A DNA stretch of 64,000 bases from Whitmania pigra (lineage: Eukaryota; Annelida; Clitellata; Hirudinida; Haemopidae). The stretch covers positions 480,001 through 544,000 of the forward strand of contig JAJTWR010000021.1 of assembly GCA_021613335.1 (NCBI GenBank), in the 5' to 3' direction. The position numbers were made by a program, and so were the translations under genes. Of this stretch, positions 43,570 through 56,300 are shown piece by piece. The number at the start of each line of letters is the position of its first letter. Positions within the stretch are counted from its first letter, which is position 1. A model generated the notes under the pieces. The model did no database searches. It had not been told where the DNA came from and saw nothing but the letters and a program-made list of their open reading frames with translations.

Positions 43570-46500
43570 TCAGCAAATGCTACAGCAGCAGATGGGGCAG
43601 CAATCTTCCCGAGACTTTTCTTTCTGAAGGGCTGAAATGATAAGCAGACGAATTAAGGTTTAAGCTAATTAGGTTTATCTAGTTAAATATTATTTATTGT
43701 CAATACTTCATCAGGATACAGTATGGACCTACGAAAGACTTAAAGATAACAATTCTGCAGATGATTAACCAATACTTATAGTAACAATAATAATAACTTA
43801 TTGTAGTTATAATAAAATAGTGATCAAATTAAAATATATCAGTTGACGAGTAATGAATGATCACTGCCTTGATAGTTTGGTTCGGGAAGCTGTTCTCTCA
43901 TGACAAGGTGCATGACTGTCGTTGACCCGGGTAGCAGTTGGAGGGCTGCAACATTGGCAACAACACTGTATGAACATCAGCAATAACAACATATAATCAT
44001 CAAACATTAACTCATTTTTTTTTGCAGGATTTTCAGCATCAATAATCATAAAATTTTCTATCTTTTATTGCAGTCATAGAACATAAACATTTGGGGCCAG
44101 TCTCAAAGACTCAATTTGTAACATAGATAATAATTCTAAAGACATAAATATTAATGCTAACAATGTAAATATTAATTCTAACAGAAATGGTGGAAATGTA
44201 ATTTGTTGAAAACATTGCTCTCCATGATTAGACACCCACTGTAAGGTCAATGCAAATGGCCGACCACCTCCTGAATGGTCGTTCTATTAATGTCTGTTGC
44301 ATAGCTCAGTGATTAGGACAGTGCTCCGGCAACGGGATTCCAATTCGCGCTGCCGTCGCAAGAGGCACAGCCTTAACCTTTAGGTAGTGCGGGCGCACTA
44401 GACCACTTGTCAATAAAAATGTAATGCTAGGAATCATGGAATGACTTGTCATAAGCATTCATATTCCTCTAAAACCATGGACAAACTAGCAACTTCAGCT
44501 CCACATATGACTGCATTAATTCAGGAAATGAACCTGACACATGAACTTCCCAATCAAGTCAGCAGCCCCTGGATTGCAGTCTGATCAATGAGAGGCCATC
44601 ATTACCAGACTGGGAATTCCCCAAAGTTGGCAATTACCTCTCCCCAAATTGCTTTCTCAATCATCTTCACATCAAATTACCCCAGAAAATAGACAAATTG
44701 TTCGAATGGCTTCAAACAACAAGGTTGGAGGACTAAGCACAAATAGCACAAAGTCTTCATCAGTGGCAAGTAATATTATGGCAATGAGATAATTATCAAC
44801 AACGTTGATAGTAATATATTAAAGGAACAAATCATATTAAAAAATAAAATTAATAATAATGACACTACCAATAGTAATAATGGAATGAATACGTTAATGT
44901 TAATTAATCTGATGATCACCCCCAAGTGTGACGTTGCCATGCAGGAATCTTCCTTGGTAAATGAGGCGGAGGATGTTCGTAGGTGGAAGAACTTCATCTG
45001 CCCATTCTACAATAAATTATTATTATTATATTTATTACATCATCACATAATCAATGATCTGAATTTCTTGAACTTATATCAATAAAATATATCAATTTGT
45101 AATCACCTAAATTTTCAAACAGCACAATATAATTAAATTTTAGACAAAGCCTTGACATTCAGCACTTGAAGCTGCATAGGATTATAACTGATAGGATGAG
45201 GCATCATAAAGTTTCACAGAACACTGATTCCCCATTGTGACTCCATTCAGCAAACTAATGCTTCAATAAATGTGACCTCTCAACCTTTGGGATCATTGGG
45301 GCTAAAAGTTCAAAGTAGGAGAGAAATAATGTCCTGGAGACACTGCAACTTGATTCATAGGTTGTAAAACCATGGCAATGCATGACCAGAATGCAATTTC
45401 AAAGTGCATGAATGAACAGATGGGACAGTGGATGGAGAGATGAATTACATGCAAGGAAGCATGGTGAGCAGTACATAAAGCAGATGAATTTTTTGCCAGT
45501 TTCACTCCTGAAATTCTGTGTTTGCTTGCAAAATTGTGACCAATGATGACAATTTAAGTAAATTCTGACCGTGAGACAGCTGAGAACAGATATGATTTTT
45601 TGATGATTGTTAACATAATTAATTAATGAAATAGAACAAAGTCATTAAGTAAGAAAAACACTTGCTCAAAGTAAAATCACACACACGTTACTCATCTGAA
45701 AACAAAAATGAAAATGACTGGAATACAAAAATGTGTTGTCGCTGGCAGTCTTCAGAAAGAATTCCAAATTTCTTGATCAAAGGAGAATGAAAACATTTGT
45801 TGGCAATTTGCAGATGAAGTTTGAGATTAAACAATGTCTTTGTGCTATCACCAAGACTAGCAGTTACAACGTAAACATCAAGAACAACAACAACAATAAA
45901 TGTAAAGCAGATCATTCAAGTCCAGCTCACAGAACAAATATAATTATAGCTATGCATAAATTTCAAGTTGTAGTTGCATGATGTAATTTATTTATTATTT
46001 GTAAAGTCATCACAAGCAGCGATGGTAACGTTAATGTTACTGTACAGTGCATTACAGAACTCATTTGTATATATTTCATTCAAGTCCAGCTCACAGAACA
46101 AATATAATTATAGCTATGCATAAATTTCAAGTTGTAGTTGCATGATGTAATTTATTTATTATTTGTAAAGTCATCACAAGCAGCGATGGTAACGTTAATG
46201 TTACTGTACAGTGCATTACAGAACTCATTTGTATATATTTCTTTCTTGAAAACAAACAAGCACCATATCAAGAAACGTTTAGTTTCCAAATAAATTATTT
46301 CAATTAATTAATTCCTATTAATGTAACTACAATCTAAGTATTCCCAGTCAAACACTACCAATAACAACAACAACATAATAACTAGATGTATATATAATTA
46401 TCATTAATTTTATATAATTATTATAATCATAATTATTACCCGTTGGCCAGTTCTCATAGACCTTCTGAGTTATGGTGTTGACGGAGGCATTGGGGAAGAA

Positions 46501-47184
46501 AAGGAACTCTTTTGTCTTTCCGGACACGAGAATCAATTTCAAGTTTATCTGCGAGTGGAATGTGAGACTCACTGAAGCAATGAGACAACAGCGTGATGCA
46601 TCGAGATACCGAATAATGCTTTTGTATCGTATGGAGTAAACAACTCATTAAACAAACAAATAAGACATTTTCAAGAGGTATTGCAATGTAAATAATGATA
46701 CAATATGGGAGACAGGCATTTTTATCCAATGAGCTTTTGAGCTGCAACGACGTTATTGGATCTTGCAACGACAATGCATACAAAGACAAGCCACATAATA
46801 CATTACAAAACATGTTTAAAAAAATACTGAAACACAGATGAAATCCAATGTTCAGTTTGACATTGTAAAGTTTTACCACCACCATCATCACAGTAAAGTA
46901 TTTAATGCAAATAAATAAATGGTGCTCCAAGACAATTCAACAACCATAATCATAGCATGTTATTTTATGTAAACTAGTAAGTCTTTTATGAATAAGATAA
47001 TATTAATAATCTCTAACAGACTCAAGTTTCAAGCCTTTCTAAATACACTCACCATGTCAAAAAAACCGTGTTAAGCTTCTTTAGTCAAATTTTAGTAAGA
47101 CTGAATTAAAACTAATAATACTAAATGTAGGCAGAAGGGATGCCAAATAGTTACTTGGTCTGGTGGTATCTGCTTTCCACCCAT
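43570..47184 (-). CDS. UBL3: Ubiquitin-like protein 3 (membrane-anchored ubiquitin-fold protein)
   Basis: UBL3 is a prenylated ubiquitin-fold protein at the plasma membrane that modifies or sorts proteins, including into small extracellular vesicles. Five coding exons on the minus strand: 47155-47184 (MGGKQIPPDQ), 46440-46548, 44920-45006, 43865-43945, 43570-43631. GT-AG and phases agree (0, 1, 1, 1); 369 nt, 122 aa against 117 in vertebrates. Diagnostic stretches are INLKLILVSGKTKEFLFF, NILRLIYQGRFLHGN and TTVMHLVMREQLPEPN. The C-terminus is unusually cysteine-rich, DCCPICCCSIC, ending in a CaaX-type CSIC where vertebrate UBL3 ends in CCVIL, so lipid anchoring is retained in principle. The donor of exon 4 (GGCA|GTGATC) is weak. 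It is head to head with MIX23. Confidence 0.96.
44285..44402 (-). mobile_element. tRNA-derived SINE copy
   Basis: Read on the minus strand it matches the 29.34 kb SINE: GGTTAAGGCTGTGCCTCTTG, GCGACGGCAGCGCG, GGAGCACTGTCCTAATCA, then the GCAACAGACATTAATA tail. UBL3 intron 3 (between exons 3 and 4). Confidence 0.7.
45913..46241. repeat. 164-bp tandem duplication
   Basis: Two apparently identical 164-bp units starting CATTCAAGTCCAGCTCACAG at 45913 and 46077, in UBL3 intron 2. Near-perfect identity implies a recent event or an assembly duplication. Confidence 0.97.
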
Positions 47185-47900
47185 GTTGAGGATACTTTCT
47201 ACAAATGCTTCTCTGTAACAAGTTTAAATTTATCGTATGTTTTCAAAGTCCTTTATGGTTCTTTTTAAGGATCTGGTCACCAGTCAATCATCTTCGAAAG
47301 CTGAAAACAAAATATTGCAAGACGTCTGGACTAAAGGAGAAATGAACTGACTAAATGTTAAAGAAAAATCTTGGTACCCACCAAATATAAATAGAATGTA
47401 TGAAAGGAGCAACGTTGACTAATAATTGACGAACGCGACAGCTTATCCGCGATTTTGACACAACTTCAAACTGATTATGATATCAGCACAAGAAGCCAGA
47501 AAATAACAACGCCTTCGGCACCTAAGACTTCGCAGAGTGGCGAAATTCACAACAAGTTGTTGAGTTCTGACGTTCTTTATGGCAAGATTGGTCAGTTTTC
47601 GCTATTTCCAGCACAATCCGAGAAAAACAAACACCACAAAACGTATATAAAAACGTAAATCAAAACTAGTTTACGTGTAAAAATGTCTTTAGTTTATTAC
47701 TTTATTTAACATATAGTTTTAAAAAAATATGTAATTATTTGCAAACAGAAACTACTTTAGCCAACAAATAATTTGTAATTAAAATTAGTATTTGTTTTAA
47801 AATATTTATTTTATAAACGCAATTCAAGCATAAATTGAAATGATAGATGAAAAACTTTTATGCATGAATTTACATTTGACGATTAAAAGTGAACTTGAAA
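47185..47900. promoter_or_regulatory. Divergent UBL3-MIX23 intergenic region
   Basis: 716 bp separate the two start codons, which point away from each other. Both promoters should lie here. No TATA box or named site is convincing. A 67-codon plus-strand frame at 47455-47658 has no support beyond length. Confidence 0.5.
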
Positions 47901-49114
47901 ATGGCAGCTTCAGCAGGTGATGAAACCTCAGATATGAATCCTGATTGTCGGGATTTTGCATTGTTCCAAGTAAAGTTTATTTTTTTAAAAGTAGTTTCTT
48001 TTTCTCGAGAATGTTGACGAGATTTTAGCTCACTTTTATTCTTACTGTGTACTAAGGCACAATGTCATGCCGCATTGCCGCCAATAGTTGAGGTTCTTTG
48101 AATATTTGTGGGGGAAAACGATGGAATTCATGAATGTCTTTTGGTTAGTTATCTAACAGCCATCTGTTTTTCTTAATTTCAGGAATTGCTTAAGAAATGG
48201 CGTCTGACGGATGATAGGATAGTGAATGCCCTCAACTGTTCGGTACTTACTGATTCCTTCAAACGGCAGACAGAACCTGAAGCGGCTTGCAAAAATTTTT
48301 TTGATGAGGTGAGCAGAAAATCTCAACATTGCCTTATTTCCTGAGTTAACTTTAACTTGAGTGCTTGCTAATTATTTCATCTTAATTGCATTAAAAGTGT
48401 GCCTCATTAGCATGACAGTGGAATAAATGTCACATTTTCAGCTTCGAGATGTTCACAAAAAGAGGGAGAAAATGATCAAAAGTTGCATCAAAGATATTTC
48501 TTCCAGAGTCACGCATCTTCAGGAACTGAAAGAAAACCCAGAAAATGCTAATGGTTCACAAGAGAAGCACAAAATCATTTCAGGTCTCAGGAAAGAACAG
48601 AAAATGGTTGGCAAATAGCCGTTAATGATGTTTTTAAGAAGCTATTAATTTGTTATTGTTATTATTATTGTTTTCCTGCTTGTGGCAGCTTTTACGAATT
48701 TAAGTTAATATTTCACTAATTTTAATAAATGCCTAATAAAAGCACATCTGACTCTTTATTTGAGATGCTCTATGAACAACATTTACACCATAATTAATTA
48801 TTTAATAAGTTGTTAATGAATCATGCATTCCTCGTTACAGCTCAGGCAGGCTCAGCAGGAATTGAGCGTTGAAGAGATTATACAGGATCGAAGCTTGAAG
48901 GTTGGAACCTTTTTCCATAGTCTTGGTTTTCATCTTGTGTCAATGTGCTGATATATCGATCTTCTCTGTAGTCTTGCATTGCAAATTGCAATGATCCCTC
49001 ATTTGCATTGTTAAACATCCACACATCGAAAAATAATTTATTTTTCTTATGCAGGCCTATTACGAAAGATGCAGGCTCTTGTACACGCCACCAAATCTCG
49101 ATCCATCAACATAA
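47901..49114 (+). CDS. MIX23: MIX23 / CCDC58, mitochondrial intermembrane-space protein
   Basis: MIX23 (CCDC58) is a conserved intermembrane-space protein linked to mitochondrial protein import. Five coding exons on the plus strand: 47901-47969, 48183-48308, 48442-48606, 48841-48900, 49055-49114 (TAA). All junctions are GT-AG in phase 0; 480 nt, 159 aa against 144 in human. Conserved stretches include FALFQELLKKWRLTDDRIVN, CIKDISSRVTHLQELKENP (coiled coil), LRKEQKMLRQAQQELSVEEI, IIQDRSLKAYYERCRLLY and TPPNLDPST. Five cysteines are present, in line with oxidative folding in that compartment. The start is the first ATG, giving MAASAGDE, similar to the family start. No targeting presequence is visible, as expected. 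Confidence 0.95.
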
Positions 49115-49389
49115 TAATGGTGACGATGATGATGATTTCAGCATCTTGTGATTGTGTTTGTAGTTGACTTAAAGTCTTACAAATCATTTTCATTATTATT
49201 CATCCTGTGTTGTATTCCATTGTTGAGGGGATATTAGTTAGCTGTTAATGTTGTCGATATTATTCAAACCATATCTCATTATCTTTCATTAATATTCTAA
49301 CTCATTATTTCTTAATTAAGCATCTCTCACAAGCATGATTGCTGCATCTTTCTCATGAACTGGTTAGCATGCGACCTCTGCCAACTTGA

Positions 49390-49395
49390 AATAAA
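49390..49395 (+). terminator. MIX23: Candidate poly(A) signal for MIX23
   Basis: AATAAA about 275 bp after the MIX23 stop. Position is plausible, but the motif is common in AT-rich DNA. Confidence 0.3.
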
Positions 49396-50069
49396 ACATC
49401 GACAGTGTTGTCATCATTATTATGGTAGTTGATTTCAATTATTTTCTAATTTTTATTATTTTGTATTATTGATTTTGTTATTATTGTCAAGGAAACAAAT
49501 CATAATCATGATTGTGTTTTCGGTCTAATTTATTAGCTTTCAAGGAATATAGTCATTTCGAGAATCTGTTTAAATGGCTTTCAACCTCGCGAAGTATCAA
49601 ACAACGACGTTTGTTGAGACAAAGGTTTTGAATTTCTTATTCCTTTTGAAACCAATGATTGCAGAGTTTACTGAATGCTTGCTGAAAAATAACCATTTGT
49701 CAGGATGTTTTTTCGTTAATATCTTAAATTATAAAACTTTACTGCCACCTATCCAAGATACAAAAAAACGAATTAAGTCAAAGTAAATTAGTGTTTCAAT
49801 TATTCTTTTCTTTGTAGAAATTTGGTCCAGTTTTCATTTTTATAGACATTTTAATATGTTTGCAAAAGATTGTGGAATATCTCCCGTAGCGGGCTAAAAT
49901 AAAAAGGAGGATCATCTCAAGTTTGCCTTCTTTGAAAAATCTGTGGTGAGGTAACTGGGGATGACCTTAACCAGTGTCACTTTTTAGAGGAGTGGTAATT
50001 GCTTAAAAATAAACTTGATAAATATTAATGATCAATGATATAATCAGCCATCACACGACCAAAGAACTT

Positions 50070-50192
50070 ATTCGAATGAGTCCAAATCATCTGAGTTATG
50101 CAACGGACTATAATCAAATAAATAAATAACTTATTCGAATGTGTGCTATTCATCTTTGTCAAGCAACGGACTGTAATCAAACAAACAAAACT
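50070..50192 (+). repeat. Two SINE/LINE 3' tail fragments
   Basis: Two adjacent copies of the GCAACGGACTATAATCAAAT tail (about 50080-50130 and 50150-50190), the second preceded by a repeated CTTATTCGAATG. The surrounding 49400-50620 holds no supported gene. Confidence 0.6.
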
Positions 50193-50622
50193 GTTCGAGT
50201 CACAATTATCATGTGAAACGTAATGACTTAACTTCTCTTCATTCTACCCTTCCATTAATTATTATAAGTTATCAAGTAATTAATTGCGCTTCTATAGGTT
50301 CGAATTCAATATCGCTTCGTATCTTTTCCGAAGAGAGCTTTATAAAAACGCGAGCAATCGCTGGAAACACATTGACTTTGATAACGAATCATGAGGCTTG
50401 CGATGCTGCTAATGTTTCTGACTCTCTTAGTCATAGGACCGTCAAGTCAGACATTTATTTTTCTTTTATAAACCATGTTTACGTCCACGTTAAGCGATTA
50501 CTTAATAGTGTTATTTAAATAGTTTAACTTTAATTATAACAACTTTTATTTTAAAGTTTATATCTATAGCATGTTTACCAAACTACATTTTCTTTAATAA
50601 TTTAAATATCACAAAATATTAG

Positions 50623-51098
50623 ATGGATTAGAATGTCCAAGATGCCCGGATATACCCAGGCTCTGCATATACAAACGCGAAGTTAAATACTATGGCTGCT
50701 CCTGCTTAGTTTGCTTTAGTAAGTATATTATAATTTATAATATCACTTTGTTTTAAGGGTCATTCTATGAATACCAAGCTTGTTATAAAGCATTTCACTT
50801 AAGCTAAATTATATTGAAATATTTTATTTTATATTTTCCAGAAGTTCATGGGCCCAGAATAATTTAGAAAACTACTCTATTGTGACCGATCTTTTGGGTT
50901 AACTTCTTAATGCGTTCGCAATTCTAGTTCAATGGATCGATTCAGTGAATAAAGTTCAAAACGATATGCGGGCATCTTAGTCATTCTGAATATTTAAATG
51001 ATTTTGGTAATGAATTATCATATAAATTTTCAGACAACATTAAATCCACCAAAGAAAAGGAACAATGTTTGCATGCTGGAAAGAATGGTTCTCTGTAA
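50623..51098 (+). CDS. Partial gene for a small cysteine-rich protein (first exon not found)
   Basis: Exon A (50623-50718) follows a TATTAG acceptor and ends at a perfect GTAAGT donor. It encodes a knot-like array, CPRCPDIPRLCIYKREVK then GCSCLVCF, with six cysteines in 27 residues. It enters in phase 1, so an upstream exon (expected signal peptide) is missing. Exon A can join in phase to exon C (51034-51098, acceptor TTTTCAG, ending EKEQCLHAGKNGSL and TAA) or to a short exon B near 50842 ending GPRII and TAG. The pattern loosely recalls antistasin-type inhibitors but does not match their spacing well. No function is assigned. Confidence 0.45.
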
Positions 51099-51144
51099 GC
51101 AGCAGCGACTTAGACTTATTAAGGCCTACTATGCTTGCAATAAG

Positions 51145-51221
51145 AGATGTAAGCCTATTTATTTATTTATTTATTTGATTATAGTCCGTTGCATAACAGT
51201 TGTAACAGATGTAAGCCTATG
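51145..51221 (-). mobile_element. About 50-bp 5'-truncated retroelement with 14-bp target duplication
   Basis: AGATGTAAGCCTAT occurs at 51145-51158 and again at 51208-51221. Between them the minus strand carries the end of the GCAACGGACTATAATCAAAT tail and a TAAA repeat. It is a clean target-primed insertion of only the tail. Confidence 0.8.
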
Positions 51222-51575
51222 AGGCCTGTTCCTTTTATATGCCAAGATGACGTCACAACACGTACCTTAACCACATCCAATCCCTCCTATCTTTATCATC
51301 TCATTCACCACCACCAAATCAATGATCACCTTCGCTCATCTTCTACAATTCACCTTCACCAACCAGTCTATAAATCTTCCTTCGTCAACCCAGGCTTTTC
51401 CCATGTCTCGCCCGCCGTTTGGAATAACCTGCCTACCATCGTTTGGTCCCAGCCGACGCTGGAACTCTTCAAGCTCAGTTGAAGACCAATTTCTTCAGGA
51501 CATCCATATAGGAACCAAGGCGCCTCTGACGCTACGGTTAAGGCGGCACATAAATGAACTATTACTATTATTATT
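51222..51575 (+). mobile_element. L2-type LINE ORF2 C-terminal remnant
   Basis: Plus-strand frame with VNPGFSHVSPAVWNNLP and QPTLELFKLS, matching the AAPVIWNLLPPNIR / SEAFKSGLKTHLF region of the 53.6-56.8 kb element. It ends in GCGCCTCTGACGCTACGG followed by an ATT run; that end is shared with the SINE at 58.2 kb. Confidence 0.65.
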
Positions 51576-52009
51576 TTTTTAAGACTTCTCATGAAGTTTA
51601 TTTTCCCGACCAAAAACAAACCGAAACAATTCGTACAAAAACAAAAACTACATACGAAAATGTTTAAAGTCTCCCATCAGGTCTCGGATCTCCACGGGAC
51701 TGTTCTAAAAGACAATTTAATTAAATAACTTAAACTGTACAATTGTACATGCTAAATTCGTTCAAAAAAAAAAAAAAACTGAGGTCGTCGAGAATAAAAA
51801 TGTAATTCAATTCAGATCTTCTGTAGGCGACAGCGTGGAAAGCCCCAGGTTGACCCTTGATTTTAACCACCCACTTGCTGCTACCTCCTTTTTAAATGAC
51901 TTTGTTCTTTTATTTTGTAATCAAACAACTTCTTCTTTCCTTTGAAAGATCCTGGCTAAGAATTACTTTTCCTATATTGTTCACTCTCTTTTAATTTATT
52001 GCAGTTGTC

Positions 52010-52420
52010 CAGAATGAAGTTCTTGCTAGGCAAATTACCAAATTTTATGGTCTTGCTCTTGAAGATCCAACTTCTATTCCAATCCTGGAAATTTCCAAGA
52101 TTTTTTTGACCATTTTCTTTCCAGTGATTTCTTTCAGAAGTTTTGACACAGTATCTTTTAATTTGTCAACATCTTATGTTAAATTGTACACAATAAGTTT
52201 TGTCTTTTTTGTCTCTCATTGTTGATTACTATCTTGCTATTTATGTCCGCCACTTGGCCTTGGACTTTTTTAATATCTGTAATCAGAGTTTCAACTTCGC
52301 TTTCAAACAAGCTGAACCTTAATTTAGTTTCTTGGTTATTTTCATCCACTTTTCTCATTGAAACTTTATTCAGGTCATTTAGGTTTTGCATTCTTTGATC
52401 ACTAATGGCCTCCATCAATT
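52010..52420 (-). mobile_element. Possible LINE ORF1-like coiled-coil remnant
   Basis: The minus strand encodes a charged heptad-like stretch (FESEVETLITDIKKVQGQV, ADINSKIVINNERQKRQN) typical of coiled coils in LINE or transposon ORF1 proteins. No domain beyond that is seen. 51576-52009 holds no supported gene. Confidence 0.35.
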
Positions 52421-52763
52421 TTTAGCTCTGCAACATCCTCAGTCAAAGTCTTCAACTGGTCCTTTGGTTCCTTGGCATTTTCGTTGCAAACTTCTTGATA
52501 CAGCCTCGTTTGATTTCAGACAACTTTCACATTAATGAAATCCGAATAGTTCGCACGGCGTTTTTAATTCGGAAAATGGCTCTTCTCGATCTCGGCATAA
52601 TACCTGCTCTCTAAAACTTCCGAGGATTGTTACACCTATAAACAAATAAATTCTAGACTCAAATCGATGTTAATCGTATTTTAAATGCAAATTATTCATG
52701 AATATCGAGCACACACTTTACACTTGCTCGATGACAAGGCGATATAAATGGACATTATTGTTT

Positions 52764-53084
<321 letters not shown>

Positions 53085-53398
53085 CTACATAATTATCTCA
53101 TTATGAACATTTACTCACGTTATAGATTTTAGTATATGAGATTTAACATATACATAATAGTTTTTATCGAACTATATATACGTTTACATTAAATTAGCCA
53201 ATATTTTAACTACCGGTTTCGATTGGACCTGTAACTTTCATGACCAATACTATAAAAAGTCATAAAATAAGTAAAATAAGAAATAAAATAAACACATAAA
53301 ATAAAAATACAAAACTTTATTATATTATAAAATAAATTATGCATTATAAAATAAATTCCTAGTGAATAAAATAGCTTAAAATTGGTGCTCACACTCAC

Positions 53399-56300
53399 AA
53401 GGTAACTCTTTATGATTCCTCCAGTAGCATCGGTTATGACTAATTCATGGACATTGAGATCGTCATCCTTATAATATTCCACCATCTGTAAGAAAATTTG
53501 AAGCGTAACTTTTATTGAAATTTTCATTGATAATCTTAGCCACATTGTCAAAACATAAGTTACATCAGCATTAACAATCTGAACTTCGGGAGGAATCATC
53601 TTGACAGAGCTATACGAAAGTCGTTGTTCCACCTCCGGATCTGGCGACCGAAGTACTAGCTTCCATGCATCCCGTCGCCCCCTCGCCAAACACCGATTGT
53701 GAAAGACCAGGATGTTGCTCTTAAGATGGGATGTCTGAACATCCGATCGATAAGAAAAAGGTTTGATGCCCTCTCGGAGATTATGGCTGCTGGCAAAGTC
53801 AATGTGCTGTCGGCGATTGAGACCTGGCACGATGAGGGTTCCTTGGCAATTAATCTGCTACGAGCTCGAGGCTATTCGGTCATTGATCGCCCGAGACCTC
53901 GTGTAGGCCCTGCCCAGAGGTCCCTGAGGACAAACCATGGTGGCCTGGCTGTACTGTCCTCCCCTTCAGTTAAACTGCAGCAGCAAAACCTCTGTTTCAA
54001 CCCAACTACCTTTGAATCTCTTGCCGTTCCCATAAACAAAGACGCCAAACACATAAACCTACTGACAATATACAGGACTGGAAACATAGAGACTCTGTTT
54101 TTCTCAGAACTCTCGGAGCTACTGCGTCGTTTTGTCATTGGCTCCCCGACACTGTGTGTTACTGGGGACATAAATATTCACCTTGAAAAGACTGATGATT
54201 CGAACAGCCTGGTCTTCAGTAATCTCATTTCATCTTTTGGCCTCAGACAGATTGTTGCCGGTCCCACCCATGATTGCGGTGGAACCCTGGACGTTGTCCT
54301 CGAGAGAGACGACGATGACTTACCCGCTACGGCGGTCGAGAAGTTGGAAAGTGGTCTCTCTGACCACAAACTTCTAACTTGGATGACTTCGTCCTAAGTC
54401 CCTCGTCACATACCAGATGCAAATAAGGTCAGGCTCTGGAGGAATCTTGAAATGCCTCTCTTCGAACGACTTCTCAGCACCTCTCCTTTGACCAACCCAG
54501 AGATGTGGACCTCCATGGATGTTGATTGCCTGGCTGAGCTTTACAATGACACTCTCAATGAGGTAGTCGAGAGGTCCCTCTATCGACACCACGCTTCTAC
54601 AAATACAGACAGCCGTGGTTTGATGCTGAGTGCATGAGGGTGAGATCACATCTGACTCGACTCAGAAGACGGCGTGCCAGCACCGACATCATCAGGGCTT
54701 GTGCCCGCACGTATGCTGCTCTGCTACATCAAAAGCGTCGTAACTACTATGCCAGGCGCATAGCAGAGGTGCGCCATCCTGCCAGAAGATGGAAGCTCAT
54801 CGGAGATGCTACTGGTTTAGGCAGCGTCAGAAACAGATTGGCTGCTCCGGCCCCTCTAGTCTACCGCGAGTACCTTGACGGAAAATTGACTGCCATCCGT
54901 TCAGCCACGAGTGATGCTCCACCACCTCACTTCCTTCCCTGTGTCACAGATTCGGGGCTGCAGCAATTTCAGCCAACCTCCATAGGCGAGATCTATGAGC
55001 TCATCAACTCCCTCCCCCACAAGCAGTCAGGACTTGACCCAATACCCACTTGGTTGCTGAAGAAGGTCTCGCATGTTCTTGCTTCATTTGTCGTTCATCT
55101 GTTCAACAAATCCTTACTCCTGGGCCAAGTTCCCCGCTCCTTCAAGATGGCACAAGTTCAGCCCATACTCAAGAAGCCCTCCCTCGACCTGTTAGCACCT
55201 TCATCGTTCCGCCCAATATCGAATCTAAGCGTCATTTCAAAGCTTCTCGAACGACTCGTACTTAGACGCCTCCTGTTCTACCTCAACAGCAATGCTCTCT
55301 TTCCCAGCACACAGTCTGCCTATCGACCGCATCACTCCACTGAGACCGCCGTACTGAAAGTTGTGTCTGACATACGCATGGCACTTGATGCAGGTCAGGT
55401 CTCCCTCCTCCTTCTGCTGAACATGTCAGCGGCCTTTGACACCGTTGACCATGACATCCTCATTGCCAGGCTGGATGAAACATTTGGAGTTCGTCACAAT
55501 GCACTGCAGTGGTTCAGAAATTATTTGTCGGAACGACATGAGACAATAGTGTCGTCACAATCTGCTAGTCCCACCCATCTTGTGCAATCGGGCGTTCCCC
55601 AGGGATCTGTCTTGGGACCAATATTGTTCACATTATATGTGGCTGACATTGAAAGCATCATCTCCAAACATAGACTTTTTAGTCATCAGTATGCCGATGA
55701 CATTCAGATCTACGGCAACTCCAGACTTGAAGATGCCCCTACCCTTGTTGGTCGTTTGTCGGACTGCCTTCACGATATTATTTCCTGGACAGCCTCCAAT
55801 AGGCTACTACTCAATGCTGACAAGACTGAAGCAATCTGGTTCGGCACCCCGGCTCGACTTGGTCACATCAGTGACCTCCCGCTCCAGCTGGCGGGTTCTT
55901 CCATCACCCCTTCACGGACAGTCAGGAACCTGGGGGTCTACTTGGACTCTTCCCTTTCCATGAAGTCCCATGTAAATCGGGTTGCTGCTGCTTGCTATGC
56001 CAAGCTTCGCATCCTCAAGGAGGCGAAGTCATCCCTACCACCTGAGGCTTTCCGGTCTCTCACTATTCAATTTATTCTATCGCGGCTTGACTACTGCAAT
56101 TCTCTGCTGGTCAACGTCAATCACCAAGTCATTAGCACCTTCCAGACCGTCATGAACACGGCTGCCAGGCTCATACAAGGAGGGAGGCTATCGGACCATA
56201 TCTCCCCGGTACTTGCTAATCTTCACTGGCTGAAGATCCCGGAGCGGGTGCTGTACAAGACTGCCCTCCTAGTCTACAAGGCCGCCACAGGTCAAGCCCC

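Noticed and set aside
44290..44365. Plus-strand tRNA-like A box (TAGCTCAGTGATTAGGA) as a tRNA gene
   Set aside because: It is the complement of the tail region of a minus-strand SINE matching the 29.34 kb copy; no cloverleaf forms.
47455..47658. 67-codon frame in the UBL3-MIX23 interval as a gene
   Set aside because: No domain, no codon signal, and it overlaps the likely promoter region.
50213..50518. 101-codon plus-strand frame as the missing first exon of the Cys-rich gene
   Set aside because: No usable ATG or signal peptide and no phase-1 donor in a sensible place.
53486..53830. Extension of the 53399-53485 exon upstream as one long 206-codon exon
   Set aside because: A strong TTTTCTTACAG acceptor lies at 53486 and the upstream part runs antisense into the LINE.
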